Shown here piece by piece: positions 1 through 8,182 of a stretch of 64,000 nucleotides of DNA (the stretch's first letter is position 1; every line of letters begins with the position of its first letter). Source of the DNA: Rheinheimera sp. (GTDB lineage Bacteria > Pseudomonadota > Gammaproteobacteria > Enterobacterales > Alteromonadaceae); NCBI GenBank assembly GCA_003482455.1, contig DMYW01000015.1, forward strand, positions 1 through 64,000, in the 5' to 3' direction. The position numbers were made by a program, and so were the translations under genes. The notes beneath the pieces are model-generated. The model worked only from the letters and a program-made list of their open reading frames with translations. It made no database searches and was not told the origin of the DNA.

Positions 1-37
1 GAAAAGAAAAAAGCAGGATACCAATTTTGTATCCTGC
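1..37 (-). terminator. Rho-independent terminator, leftward
   Basis: A perfect 9-bp stem (13-21 with 29-37) with a 7-nt loop is followed, on the minus strand, by a run of six T and more T-rich sequence (1-12). It ends transcripts coming from the right: the cupin-like gene and/or the candidate small RNA starting near 197. Confidence 0.8.
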
Positions 38-197
38 GAAATACCCTTGGATAAGGATTGGCAAATAAAACACAACATCCATGACTGACAGTCGAAGTTA
101 CCAACTACAAATAACTTCAATGACATTCAGACGGCATTTCAGACAGGGAGACTGTCCGAACGCAGAACTGTCGCCAGGGAGCAAAGTTCTGCGCTGC
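1..197 (-). ncRNA. Candidate structured small RNA under a LacI-type operator
   Basis: No gene lies in 1-235. Read leftwards, the region has a possible promoter (-35 ATGACA inside the dyad 216-233; 17-bp spacer; -10 TAAGAT at 204-209), then stems 185-193/161-169 (9 bp), 152-156/142-146 (5 bp) and 112-118/94-100 (7 bp), and finally the terminator at 13-37. The loop regions of the first two hairpins both contain CTCCCTG on the minus strand, resembling an anti-Shine-Dalgarno sequence. A transcript of about 190 nt is inferred, not shown. It could equally be the trailer of the cupin gene mRNA. Confidence 0.4.
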
Positions 198-215
198 AAG
201 AGTATCTTAAAATAA

Positions 216-233
216 AATGACAACGCTGTCATT
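216..233. promoter_or_regulatory. LacI-family operator-like dyad (site 1)
   Basis: AATGACAACGCTGTCATT, an 18-bp dyad centred on CG with 16 of 18 symmetric positions. It is the exact reverse complement of site 2 (4125-4142). It lies just past the stop codon of the cupin gene and overlaps the presumed promoter of the candidate small RNA. The likely binder is the LacI-type protein at 4548-5588 (inference). Confidence 0.65.
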
Positions 234-235
234 AT

Positions 236-1294
236 TTATTTGCTGTTTTTTTCTGCATTTTTTCCGTCAGGTAACATCCCCAGATAATCAACCATCTTTT
301 GCTGCAAATACTGCAAAAGCGCGCGCTGTTCTGCCGTCGATAAATGACGTTGAATGGCTGCAGTTTCGGGCGGGATATGCCCAAAATTATCGGCTTTCTG
401 CCTAAATACAAAGTAGTCAAACATGGTACGCCAGCGTTCACGTTGTACGTCTGGCATGTCGTTAAACGTGAATAAGGCAGTAAGTAAGGCGTCATAAGGT
501 GATGGCTCTTTGCTACCTGTACCAATAGGCCCACCCCACCAATAATTCAGCAAGATGTTAAAGTCGTCATGGGCTTGGACGTGATGCCACCATAATGCAG
601 GTAAATACAAGATGTCCCCAACATGCAAGGTTGCTCGCATCGCAGCACTTTCGGCTAGTCGGTAACGTGGAAATTTTTGAAAATCTGGTTTGAGCACATC
701 AACCAAACTAATTGGCGCTCCAGTGGGGGCGCTTTGGAGTGGGCCAATGTATAAATTAGCAACTTGGTCTGGTGGGAATAGCGTGAAGGTTCTCGAACCG
801 GCCAGAACCAAAGCTAAGTTATCTGCATGGTCAACATGCGCAGGAACTACGGCTTGATTTCCAATCCAGATACGACCAATAACATCATGTGACAACCCCG
901 GCATTCGGTGTTGATCTTGAAATTTAGGCAGACACCAATCTAGTCGAGCACTTTGTAATGCAATACGCACTGCATTCGCTGATTGTGGTTTTAGCAATTG
1001 GTGCAGCACAGCACTAATCGGATACTTCCTACGTTCAAAATTGTATTTCGACAAACTCTGGTCGTCATAACCAACTTTGCCTTCGGTCTCGTTGGCGAGT
1101 AACAAGGTATCCATACTAGCCCCGTTATCAAAGCCCTGCAGAAACTGCGTCAACGTCACATTGCTCTGACGTGCAGCTGTGATAGCAGGCCAATGGTCCA
1201 CTAACCCTCGGATCACGACGGGCTCTGCAGCAGAGAAAATCAAAGAAATGTCGAATGATGGCGCGGTTGCATCAAGCTCTGGAATGCTTCGCAT
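236..1294 (-). CDS. Cupin-like (JmjC-fold, cupin_8) protein
   Basis: 352-residue protein of the cupin_8/JmjC-like family (putative Fe(II)/2-oxoglutarate oxygenase fold). Visible metal-ligand candidates are His153 and Asp155 in the motif AHVDHA, and a distal His237/238 in LWWHHV; GSRTFTLFPP between them is typical of the family. No signal peptide is seen, so it is probably cytoplasmic. The start has a GGAG ribosome site 7 nt upstream. It follows a TonB receptor of the TIGR01782 type, a recurring pairing in Alteromonadales, Xanthomonadales and Caulobacterales, where such proteins accompany carbohydrate-uptake receptors. A terminator lies between the two genes, so it is probably expressed at a lower level than the receptor. 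Its true substrate is unknown. Confidence 0.8.
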   Translation of the reverse strand: MRSIPELDATAPSFDISLIFSAAEPVVIRGLVDHWPAITAARQSNVTLTQFLQGFDNGASMDTLLLANETEGKVGYDDQSLSKYNFERRKYPISAVLHQLLKPQSANAVRIALQSARLDWCLPKFQDQHRMPGLSHDVIGRIWIGNQAVVPAHVDHADNLALVLAGSRTFTLFPPDQVANLYIGPLQSAPTGAPISLVDVLKPDFQKFPRYRLAESAAMRATLHVGDILYLPALWWHHVQAHDDFNILLNYWWGGPIGTGSKEPSPYDALLTALFTFNDMPDVQRERWRTMFDYFVFRQKADNFGHIPPETAAIQRHLSTAEQRALLQYLQQKMVDYLGMLPDGKNAEKNSK

Positions 1295-1303
1295 AATGTC
1301 TCC

Positions 1304-1340
1304 ATAAAAAAAGAGCTTACATCAATGATGTAAGCTCTTT
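1304..1340 (-). terminator. Intrinsic terminator between receptor and cupin gene
   Basis: A 14-bp stem (1310-1323 with 1327-1340, 3-nt loop) is followed on the minus strand by seven T. It sits 16 nt after the receptor stop codon and before the cupin start at 1294, so it would cut receptor transcripts and allow only partial read-through. Confidence 0.85.
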
Positions 1341-1368
1341 ATATCTCATCATGAAGGATTTGAGTCGA

Positions 1369-4068
1369 TTAAAACTTCATCCGAACACCGAAAACATAAC
1401 GACGACCGTTTTCATACAGTGAGAACAAACGAGCTTTGTCTGTATTGAATTCAACAACTTCTTCATTCAACAAGTTCACTGCTTCCAGAGACACAGTAAT
1501 GTTCTCAGTCGCGTTGTAACCTAAACTTGCGTCAAGTTGACCGAAGTTATCGTTCCAAATTTCAGAGCCGCTCCAATGCAAGCCTTTGTACCAGTCTGTC
1601 CGATAGTTATACATCAAACGTGCACTGTAGGTATCGTCTTCATAATAACCTGTCACGTTAAACATATGTTTGGACGTACCTTCTACTAGCCCAGAACCCG
1701 GTTTGAGGATGTCACGCACATCATCACGAGTTGCATCGGTGTAGGTGTAGTTTGCCATCGCGCCAAACTGACCAAATGTTTGTTGATAGCTCAACTCCAT
1801 ACCTTGAGTTTTGCCGCCAGCTCCGTTATCCGGACGAGAGAAAGTCACATTGACCATTTTCTGCTCTTGTTCCCAATAACGTGGCTCAACAAACGTTGAA
1901 TAACCGCGGTAGCTCTTCACGTCTTTGAAGAAGTATGTTGCTGCCAATACTGATGATGGATTGAAGTACCACTCATAACTCACATCAAATTGGTCCGCAA
2001 TTTGTGGTTTCAAATGTGGGTTGTTTGCCACACCTGTTGGGTTAGCCACATTCAACGAGCCATAGCTTGATGATGCTGAAATGTCATTCCAGTTTTGACG
2101 AGCCATAACGCGAGCAGCACCAAAACGCAGGATAGTATCTTCAGATAGGTCAAAAGCTACGTTCAAGCTTGGTAAAACTTCGCTGTAATCGTTGTCGATT
2201 TCTTTCCAATTCAAGGTCGCTGGTTTCAGCCAGTTACGGTCAATCGTGTGGAAGCCCCAATAGTCTGTGCCTGTATGCTCCCAGCCACCAGATGTTTGTG
2301 CGGTATCAACATAACGAACACCGACGTTACCGCGGAAACCTTCACCTTGGAAATCACCTTGGATGTATAAAGACAAAATATCTTCAGAAACAGCCCAGTT
2401 CTCATCAAGGACACGAGAGCGCGCATAATCAGCTGGAACACCATTCAAGCCAACAAATGCAATCTGTTCCATTGCTTCGCGATTGTGCAACACTTGATTG
2501 GCTAAGTTGCCGTTTACAACGCCATCCACACTGACTGGACCATTCGTTAAACCGCATTTAGTCAAATCTGAACATGTATCAAAAATGTATTGGAGATATA
2601 CTGGCCAAGATGGAGCTTTCGACGGATCTTTTAATGTATTTGGACCGTGCCAGCTGTACGCGATACGGTCTTGGGTGCGCTCTGCTTGACGAATTTTTAC
2701 ACCCGTTTTCACACTATTGAACACGCCAGCAGACACAGGAATGTCGAAATCAAGCTGACCATATTTTTCTGAATCTGTTGTCGGCTTTTCACCACCCCAA
2801 ATCCAGCCTGGAGCAAACTTAGTACCATCTGAACCGTCAACTACAGTGTTAACCGTTGGTTTATCGCCGCGTAAATCGAAGCTGTAACCTGATTTAGCTT
2901 TGTATTCCCAAGATGTTTCGCGCAGAGTGCCGCCCTCAGCATCTGTCTTACCAACTTGGCCATGAACTTTGTAAGTGCCAGCGTCATATTTAATATCTAA
3001 ATCAACAGATTGAGTTTCTGTTGAAGCCACGCGGTTGATGAAGTTGTAGCCAATTTCACCACCAGAGGCGACGGTACCAGCAACTAAACTGTTATTCTCG
3101 TAGACTTGCCCAGTCATGCGGTTAGCTGCTAAATCGTTGCCTGTCCACAGCAGGTAGTTCGCGTTGTGGTTATCAGCATCTACTTTTGATTTCAACAAAT
3201 TCAGCGTTAGATCTAAAGAATCTGTAGGACGTGCTTGGAACGAAACAAACCCAGTTTGACGTTCACGTTTTTGCACGAAACGCGGCACCCCCATCACGCC
3301 TGGCGATGACTTACCTGTTTCAGCATTCACAGGCCATGACAACACTTCAAAACCTTCACGAACGAGATTACGGTCTTGTTTCATCACAGAAACAAGTACA
3401 CCGTATTTTTCGGCATCATCTTTCCATGAATACAGAGCACCTAATTGAGGGTCTGTTTTGCCTGATAAATCAGAATATTGTGCTTCAACAGACAAGTTTA
3501 AGGTATTGGCATCCATGTCCAGTGGAGTACGAGTTTTCAGAATCACTGTACCACCGATTGACCCCTCATCGATGCGAGCTTCAGGCGACTTATACACTTC
3601 TAAATCACGTACCAGTGAAGATGGCAACATGGTGTAGTTAAAGCTACGACCAGGGTTATCCAAAATAAACCAATCCGCAGTTGCAACTGTCTGGCCATTT
3701 AACAATGTACGGTTCGTTGCCGAACTGGCGCCACGCACAGTAATTTTCTCACCTTCACCAAATTCACGGCTTACACCAACACCTGTGATCCGTGAAAGAG
3801 ATTCAGCCACGTTTTTATCTGGGAATTTGCCAATATCCTCAGAGGTAACAACATCGACGATTGAATCGCTGAAACGCTTAGCGTTTAAGTTGGCTTCTTG
3901 AGAAGCGCGGATACCACGTACTTGGATAACTTCAACATTTTGGTCTTTCTTAGCACCATCGGCTTTGGCGGCTTGCTGAGCGAAAGCTGGTGTTGCGAGT
4001 GCAACGGTACCAACCAATAAACCCAGTTTCACTGCTGCGGCACATTTATTCATTTTATTGTGCGACAT
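1369..4068 (-). CDS. TonB-dependent outer membrane receptor, TIGR01782 type
   Basis: 899-residue outer membrane transporter. It has a signal peptide (cleavage after TPAFA), a TonB-box-like segment near VEVIQVRG (about residues 45-52), a plug domain (about 60-190; motifs VTSEDIGKFPDKN and SIGGTVILKTRTP) and a long beta-barrel ending in the aromatic terminus VFGVRMKF. The style (NVAESLSRITGVGVSREFGEGEKITVRG) is that of the large family found in carbohydrate-scavenging Alteromonadales and Xanthomonadales. The start is set by a GGGAGA ribosome site (4074-4079) 5 nt upstream. A LacI-type regulator gene diverges from it and a dyad operator lies 57 bp upstream. The ligand is probably an oligosaccharide (inference from context). 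Confidence 0.88.
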   Translation of the reverse strand: MSHNKMNKCAAAVKLGLLVGTVALATPAFAQQAAKADGAKKDQNVEVIQVRGIRASQEANLNAKRFSDSIVDVVTSEDIGKFPDKNVAESLSRITGVGVSREFGEGEKITVRGASSATNRTLLNGQTVATADWFILDNPGRSFNYTMLPSSLVRDLEVYKSPEARIDEGSIGGTVILKTRTPLDMDANTLNLSVEAQYSDLSGKTDPQLGALYSWKDDAEKYGVLVSVMKQDRNLVREGFEVLSWPVNAETGKSSPGVMGVPRFVQKRERQTGFVSFQARPTDSLDLTLNLLKSKVDADNHNANYLLWTGNDLAANRMTGQVYENNSLVAGTVASGGEIGYNFINRVASTETQSVDLDIKYDAGTYKVHGQVGKTDAEGGTLRETSWEYKAKSGYSFDLRGDKPTVNTVVDGSDGTKFAPGWIWGGEKPTTDSEKYGQLDFDIPVSAGVFNSVKTGVKIRQAERTQDRIAYSWHGPNTLKDPSKAPSWPVYLQYIFDTCSDLTKCGLTNGPVSVDGVVNGNLANQVLHNREAMEQIAFVGLNGVPADYARSRVLDENWAVSEDILSLYIQGDFQGEGFRGNVGVRYVDTAQTSGGWEHTGTDYWGFHTIDRNWLKPATLNWKEIDNDYSEVLPSLNVAFDLSEDTILRFGAARVMARQNWNDISASSSYGSLNVANPTGVANNPHLKPQIADQFDVSYEWYFNPSSVLAATYFFKDVKSYRGYSTFVEPRYWEQEQKMVNVTFSRPDNGAGGKTQGMELSYQQTFGQFGAMANYTYTDATRDDVRDILKPGSGLVEGTSKHMFNVTGYYEDDTYSARLMYNYRTDWYKGLHWSGSEIWNDNFGQLDASLGYNATENITVSLEAVNLLNEEVVEFNTDKARLFSLYENGRRYVFGVRMKF

Positions 4069-4124
4069 GAGCTTCTCCCATTCCTGTTTGTTCTTCGTGT
4101 GCGATGAATAGTTTTTTGTCCTGC

Positions 4125-4142
4125 AATGACAGCGTTGTCATT
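4125..4142. promoter_or_regulatory. LacI-family operator-like dyad (site 2)
   Basis: AATGACAGCGTTGTCATT, 57 bp before the receptor start. It is the reverse complement of site 1. The position is suitable for repression of the receptor promoter. The rest of the 479-bp divergent region (4069-4547) is AT-rich with no open gene. Confidence 0.7.
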
Positions 4143-4421
4143 AGAAATCAACATACACAAAAAAAAATCGATTTGCAAACCCCACTCGATGAAAAATTAG
4201 ACGAAATTTTCAAAGCTGATTTTAGTGCAGAATCAGCCATTTGCTGATAGCGCTGGTCATTTTTGAGCAGAGGTCAACGTTGGTAGTATTTTATATTACT
4301 GATTTATATAGATTTATTTTTTACAAACAAATACTGTTTTTGCCACTGGTTATTTTTTGACAAATTAGCGATTGTTCTCAGGCCAAAAACCGTGTATCTC
4401 TAATCTCAATTTCTGTTACAA

Positions 4422-4440
4422 AATGACCACCGCTGTCATT
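4422..4440. promoter_or_regulatory. LacI-family operator-like dyad with extra base (site 3)
   Basis: AATGACCACCGCTGTCATT carries the same AATGAC/GTCATT half-sites but with a 7-bp instead of 6-bp centre. It lies 107 bp upstream of the LacI-type gene, which suggests weak autoregulation. The altered spacing should lower or change binding. Confidence 0.5.
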
Positions 4441-4547
4441 TTCAAGCGGGCAAACCAGCAAAATTGCGACAAAGCCGCGAAGGACGCAGCCAAGCGCATG
4501 CCGAATCGACTGGTCAATAACAACATTCAGGGGATTGAATTCTAACG

Positions 4548-5588
4548 ATGAAAGTCACGATCAATGATGTGGCTGATCGCGCGGGCGTGTCGATTAAGAC
4601 CGTCTCACGTGTGATGAACAACGAACCGTCGGTAAAAAAAGCCACACTGGACAAAGTGATGGCTGCGATTGCTGAACTCAATTATCAGCCCAATGCCGCT
4701 GCACGGAATTTAGCCAGTACCAAGTCGTACACCATTGGTTACATCTATGACAACCCCAACGCTTATTATGTGATTGATATGCAACGGGGTTTGTTGGATA
4801 CCTGCCGCAAAAACGGCTATGAGTTGTTGATCCATCCAACCAACGCCAAATCACCGCAGATAGTGCAAGAAGTACTGGAATTGGTGCAGCGCTCGCGCCT
4901 GGCCGGTTTAGTACTGACACCACCGTTCTCTGAGATGCCGGAAATTGTCAGTGCCCTGGAAGCGGAAGATGTCGAATTTGTGCGGATCATTTCGGGTTCC
5001 ACGCCCTCGCCTAAATTAAGCAATTGCGTATTGATCGATGACTTCACCGCCGCGTTTAAAATCACCAACCATTTGCTGGAATTGGGCCATACCGACATCG
5101 CGTTTTTGTGCGGTGACGAAGAGCACAGCTCCAGTGGCGAACGTTTGGCCGGCTTTCAAGCGGCATTGACCAAACGCGGCATTCAAGCCAATCCGAAATT
5201 TGTAGTGCCGGGTAGTTATTCGTTTGAAAGCGGTGTCAATGGCGCCAAACAGTTGCTGAACTTGCCGCAAAAGCCCACCGCCATATTTGCCTGTAACGAC
5301 GAAATCGCCGCCGGTGCTTTATTTAGCGCGCGCTTGTCGAATGTACAAATTCCAGAGCAGCTGTCGATTGTCGGCTTTGAAAACAGCCCGTTCTCGCGCC
5401 AAACCTGGCCCCCGCTGACCACAGCGCATCAGCCGAACACCACCATTGCTGCGCAAGCCGCTGAGTTATTGTTCCGACAAACCCGCCCAGGTGCGGCGCC
5501 AGGCAATGTCGAGCAACCGGTGTTTATCCCTGAGCTGCTGGTGCGTGAATCAACCGGCCCCCGCACGGTGGCAACCGCCAAACGCTAA
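4548..5588 (+). CDS. LacI-family transcriptional regulator
   Basis: 346 residues, normal length for the family. An N-terminal helix-turn-helix (residues 3-25, INDVADRAGVSIKTVSRVMN) and hinge helix (NAAARNLAS, about 50-58) are followed by a periplasmic-binding-protein-like sensor domain (from about residue 63, with DDFTAAFKITNHLLELGH and IFACNDEIAAGALF). It should bind a sugar or sugar phosphate and release the dyads at 216-233, 4125-4142 and 4422-4440. It is divergent from the TonB receptor and is followed by a strong terminator. There is no strong ribosome site before the chosen ATG, but the HTH begins immediately after it. Confidence 0.93.
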   Translation: MKVTINDVADRAGVSIKTVSRVMNNEPSVKKATLDKVMAAIAELNYQPNAAARNLASTKSYTIGYIYDNPNAYYVIDMQRGLLDTCRKNGYELLIHPTNAKSPQIVQEVLELVQRSRLAGLVLTPPFSEMPEIVSALEAEDVEFVRIISGSTPSPKLSNCVLIDDFTAAFKITNHLLELGHTDIAFLCGDEEHSSSGERLAGFQAALTKRGIQANPKFVVPGSYSFESGVNGAKQLLNLPQKPTAIFACNDEIAAGALFSARLSNVQIPEQLSIVGFENSPFSRQTWPPLTTAHQPNTTIAAQAAELLFRQTRPGAAPGNVEQPVFIPELLVRESTGPRTVATAKR

Positions 5589-5603
5589 CAGGACCAACAA
5601 CAG

Positions 5604-5636
5604 AAAAGGCCACTGCAACAGTGGCCTTTTTTATTT
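5604..5636 (+). terminator. Rho-independent terminator after the LacI-type gene
   Basis: A 12-bp stem (5604-5615 with 5619-5630), 3-nt loop CAA and T-rich tail follow the regulator stop codon by 15 nt. The A-run on the other side makes it potentially useful for the convergent gene at 5719 too. Confidence 0.9.
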
Positions 5637-5718
5637 AGTAAACCTGCGCACTTGGCAGGCCACTGAGACACAACGCGGCCAGCACCTAGCCGCGACGAAA
5701 CTAACAGCGCGATAAAAC

Positions 5719-6969
5719 TTAAGGCGCGACGCCTTGCATCATCAACGCGGATAAATAACCACCGTAAGTGCCAAGCGCATAACCGAGCACCGCCAGCAAC
5801 ACGCCAACTGGCGCCAGCGCAGGATGGAAGGCCGCGGCCACCACAGGAGCTGACGCGGCTCCGCCGATGTTCGCTTGGCTGCCCACCGCCATAAAAAAGG
5901 TTGGCGCTTTGGTGATTTTCAGCATCAACAACATCAGACCACCATGAATGGAGATCCACACCAAACCGGCTAAAAACATCACCGGGTAATCCAGTACTGC
6001 AGTCACGTCCATATGCATACCAATACTGGCGACTAAGATGTACACCAGCACAGAGCCGACTTTTGACGCGCCGGCGGCTTCTAGATGACGCATTTTGGTG
6101 GCCGATAACAACAAGCCAAAGGTCGTGGCAATGACGACCACCCAGAAAAACTTACTGGTTAAGCTGTACATCGCCAGCTCTGGTGCGTTGGTTTGGATCC
6201 ATGGCGCAATATAGTCCGCCAAGAAATGCGACAAGCCGGCTAAACCAAAACCAACGGCAGCAATCATCATCAAGTCGTTGGTCGTTGGAATACGGCTGTT
6301 TTCTGCTTCGTATTGTTCGATTTTAGCTTTAAGTGCTTCAATCGAACGGGTATCAGCACCACGCGCTTCATCTAACCGTTTGGCATTGGCGGCCATCCAC
6401 AACAGCACGGCAGTCCACAGGTTTGCGACTATCACGTCGACCGTGATCATCACCGAGAAAATCTCACCGCTGGGTTGGAATACTTCTTTCATCGCCGCTT
6501 GGTTGGCGCTGCCGCCGATCCAGCTGCCCGCGATGGTCGCCATACCGCGCCACACCGCGTTGGCATCTACACCGCCCATTTGCTCTGGGAACACACTGCC
6601 GACTAGCAACAAGGCGATTGGCCCACCGATAACAACCCCGACCGTGCCGGTTAAAAACAGGATTAACGCTTTGGGGCCTAGCGCCAAAATCGCTTTAAAA
6701 TCAACACTTAAGGTTAACAGAATTAAGCAGGCAGGCAGCAAATAGGTCGATGCCATCTTATACAACTGCGATGTTTCGCCGTCGATAATACCAAAGCTGT
6801 TAAACAGCGAAGGAATGAAATAACACAACAAGATCGACGGCACATAACGGTAAAACCGTTGCCATGCTGGCGAGCTACTGTGGCTAGTGTAAAAAACGAA
6901 ACCGAGGGTCAGGGCTAATAACCCCAACACCACAGCGTCATTAGTTAAAAATGGCGTGGTGGCAGTCAT
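5719..6969 (-). CDS. DUF819 family integral membrane protein
   Basis: 416 residues with about ten to eleven hydrophobic segments. It matches the DUF819 (YjcL-like) family, recognisable by motifs such as GSWIGGSANQAAMKEVF (around residues 145-165) and GSQANIGGAASAPVVAAAF (near 365-385). Family members are predicted inner-membrane transporters of unknown substrate. The gene stands alone and ends toward the LacI-type gene; no partner points to a substrate. The 397-bp stretch to bdhA (6970-7366) contains no other gene. Confidence 0.75.
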   Translation of the reverse strand: MTATTPFLTNDAVVLGLLALTLGFVFYTSHSSSPAWQRFYRYVPSILLCYFIPSLFNSFGIIDGETSQLYKMASTYLLPACLILLTLSVDFKAILALGPKALILFLTGTVGVVIGGPIALLLVGSVFPEQMGGVDANAVWRGMATIAGSWIGGSANQAAMKEVFQPSGEIFSVMITVDVIVANLWTAVLLWMAANAKRLDEARGADTRSIEALKAKIEQYEAENSRIPTTNDLMMIAAVGFGLAGLSHFLADYIAPWIQTNAPELAMYSLTSKFFWVVVIATTFGLLLSATKMRHLEAAGASKVGSVLVYILVASIGMHMDVTAVLDYPVMFLAGLVWISIHGGLMLLMLKITKAPTFFMAVGSQANIGGAASAPVVAAAFHPALAPVGVLLAVLGYALGTYGGYLSALMMQGVAP

Positions 6970-7275
6970 GCTGGATACCTAGTTGTTTAATGTCAAAAAC
7001 AGCCGGTTCGAATAATTTTTATCATTAACTGCGTGTTTTGCTTGGCAAAAAGCGCAATTCACCGGCTTGTTTGTCACAGTCTATTCAAGATCTTCCAACC
7101 GAACATACCACAGCATGCGGATCAGGCAAAATAAATCGATAGAAAACCAGCTCGCTTCGATGATTAGCATTAGTGCCTCAAAACCAGCGTTTTTCTTTGA
7201 TGTTTGAGCGAAAAACTACTGAACATAATTGAGGCGCTGTTTAAATTCGCACCAATGGCATTCGCATTGAATGGC

Positions 7276-7290
7276 CAGGTGCAACACCTG
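7276..7290. promoter_or_regulatory. Palindrome upstream of the dehydrogenase gene
   Basis: CAGGTG-CAA-CACCTG, a perfect 6-bp inverted repeat 77 bp before the 3-hydroxybutyrate dehydrogenase start. It could be a regulator site; no binder can be named from the sequence. Confidence 0.35.
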
Positions 7291-7366
7291 CATATAGCAC
7301 TAAAGTACCGTTGCTGCGCCTTCATGAAAAACCTAGCCTGACAGCATCACAGCACAGGAGTTTTTC

Positions 7367-8119
7367 ATGCGAATTGTCATCACAGGCGGCAGTGGCGGTA
7401 TTGGTTTTGCCATCGCCACTCAGTGTGCCACAGCCGGTCATCAAGTGGTTCTTGCCGACCTTGACGTAGCACTGGCCGAACAAAAAGCCCAGCAACTGCA
7501 AGCGCAAGGCTTGGCGGTACAAGCACTCGCGCTGAATTTGGCCGAGCAACACAGCATTGAACAGCTGGCCGCGCAGCTTGGGCCTATTGATGTGCTGGTC
7601 AACAACGCCGGTGTGCAACATGTGGCGCGGTTAGATGAATTCCCCGAGCACAAATGGCAGCTGTTACTACAAGTGATGCTGACGGGCCCGGCCATGCTGA
7701 GCAAAGCGCTGCTGCCTGGCATGCGCGAGCGTGGCTTTGGCCGCATTATCAACATTGGCTCCATCCACGCGTTAATCGCTTCGCCGTTTAAATCGGCTTA
7801 CGTGGCAGCCAAACACGGCTTGCTCGGGTTTTCCAAAGTAGTGGCGCTGGAAAACGCTGACTTTGATTTCACGATTAATACTGTGTGTCCGGCTTATGTA
7901 CGCACGCCGTTGGTCGATGCGCAAATCGCCGCACAATGCAAAGAACATGGCTTGACCGAACAACAAGTGATTGAACAAATCATGTTGGCGCCGATGCCGC
8001 AAAAAGCCTTTATTGATGTTAGCGAAATTGCCGACACAGTGCTGTTTTTGCTGGCCCCAGGCGCGCGCCACATCACGGCACAAACCTTGGTCCTCGACGG
8101 CGGTTGGACCGCGCGCTAA
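7367..8119 (+). CDS. 3-hydroxybutyrate dehydrogenase-like short-chain dehydrogenase
   Basis: 250-residue classical short-chain dehydrogenase. It has the nucleotide-binding GGSGGIG (residues 7-13) and NNAG motifs, and the catalytic set Ser132, Tyr145 and Lys149 (YVAAK). The segments EFPEHKWQLLLQVMLTGP and VCPAYVRTPLVDAQI are characteristic of D-3-hydroxybutyrate dehydrogenases, which interconvert D-3-hydroxybutyrate and acetoacetate with NAD. An AGGAG ribosome site lies 6 nt before the ATG. It is followed by a CrbS-like sensor gene that in relatives controls acetate use, which fits short-chain acid metabolism. I am sure of the family and fairly sure of the substrate. Confidence 0.85.
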   Translation: MRIVITGGSGGIGFAIATQCATAGHQVVLADLDVALAEQKAQQLQAQGLAVQALALNLAEQHSIEQLAAQLGPIDVLVNNAGVQHVARLDEFPEHKWQLLLQVMLTGPAMLSKALLPGMRERGFGRIINIGSIHALIASPFKSAYVAAKHGLLGFSKVVALENADFDFTINTVCPAYVRTPLVDAQIAAQCKEHGLTEQQVIEQIMLAPMPQKAFIDVSEIADTVLFLLAPGARHITAQTLVLDGGWTAR

Positions 8120-8126
8120 CGCCCTG

Positions 8127-8149
8127 ACTGCCCAGCACATCTGGGCAGT
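8127..8149 (+). terminator. Hairpin after the dehydrogenase gene, no T-tract
   Basis: A perfect 9-bp stem (8127-8135 with 8141-8149, loop CACAT) lies 7 nt after the stop codon. It lacks a T-run, so it may protect the 3' end or act as a weak terminator before the sensor kinase gene. Confidence 0.45.
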
Positions 8150-8182
8150 TGGCGAAACTTCAGGCACAATCAGGCGATATCC

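Noticed and set aside
142..193. Plus-strand GGA loops (CAGGGAG twice) resembling CsrA-binding RNA
   Set aside because: Only two motifs, and no promoter or terminator on the plus strand; the minus strand has both.
6278..6745. 155-codon plus-strand frame
   Set aside because: Antisense to the DUF819 membrane protein; composition follows from its hydrophobic codons.
7256..7270. Sigma-54-like element TGGCAT-N5-TTGA before the dehydrogenase gene
   Set aside because: The essential GC of the -12 box is missing (TTGA in place of TTGC), so the match is too weak.
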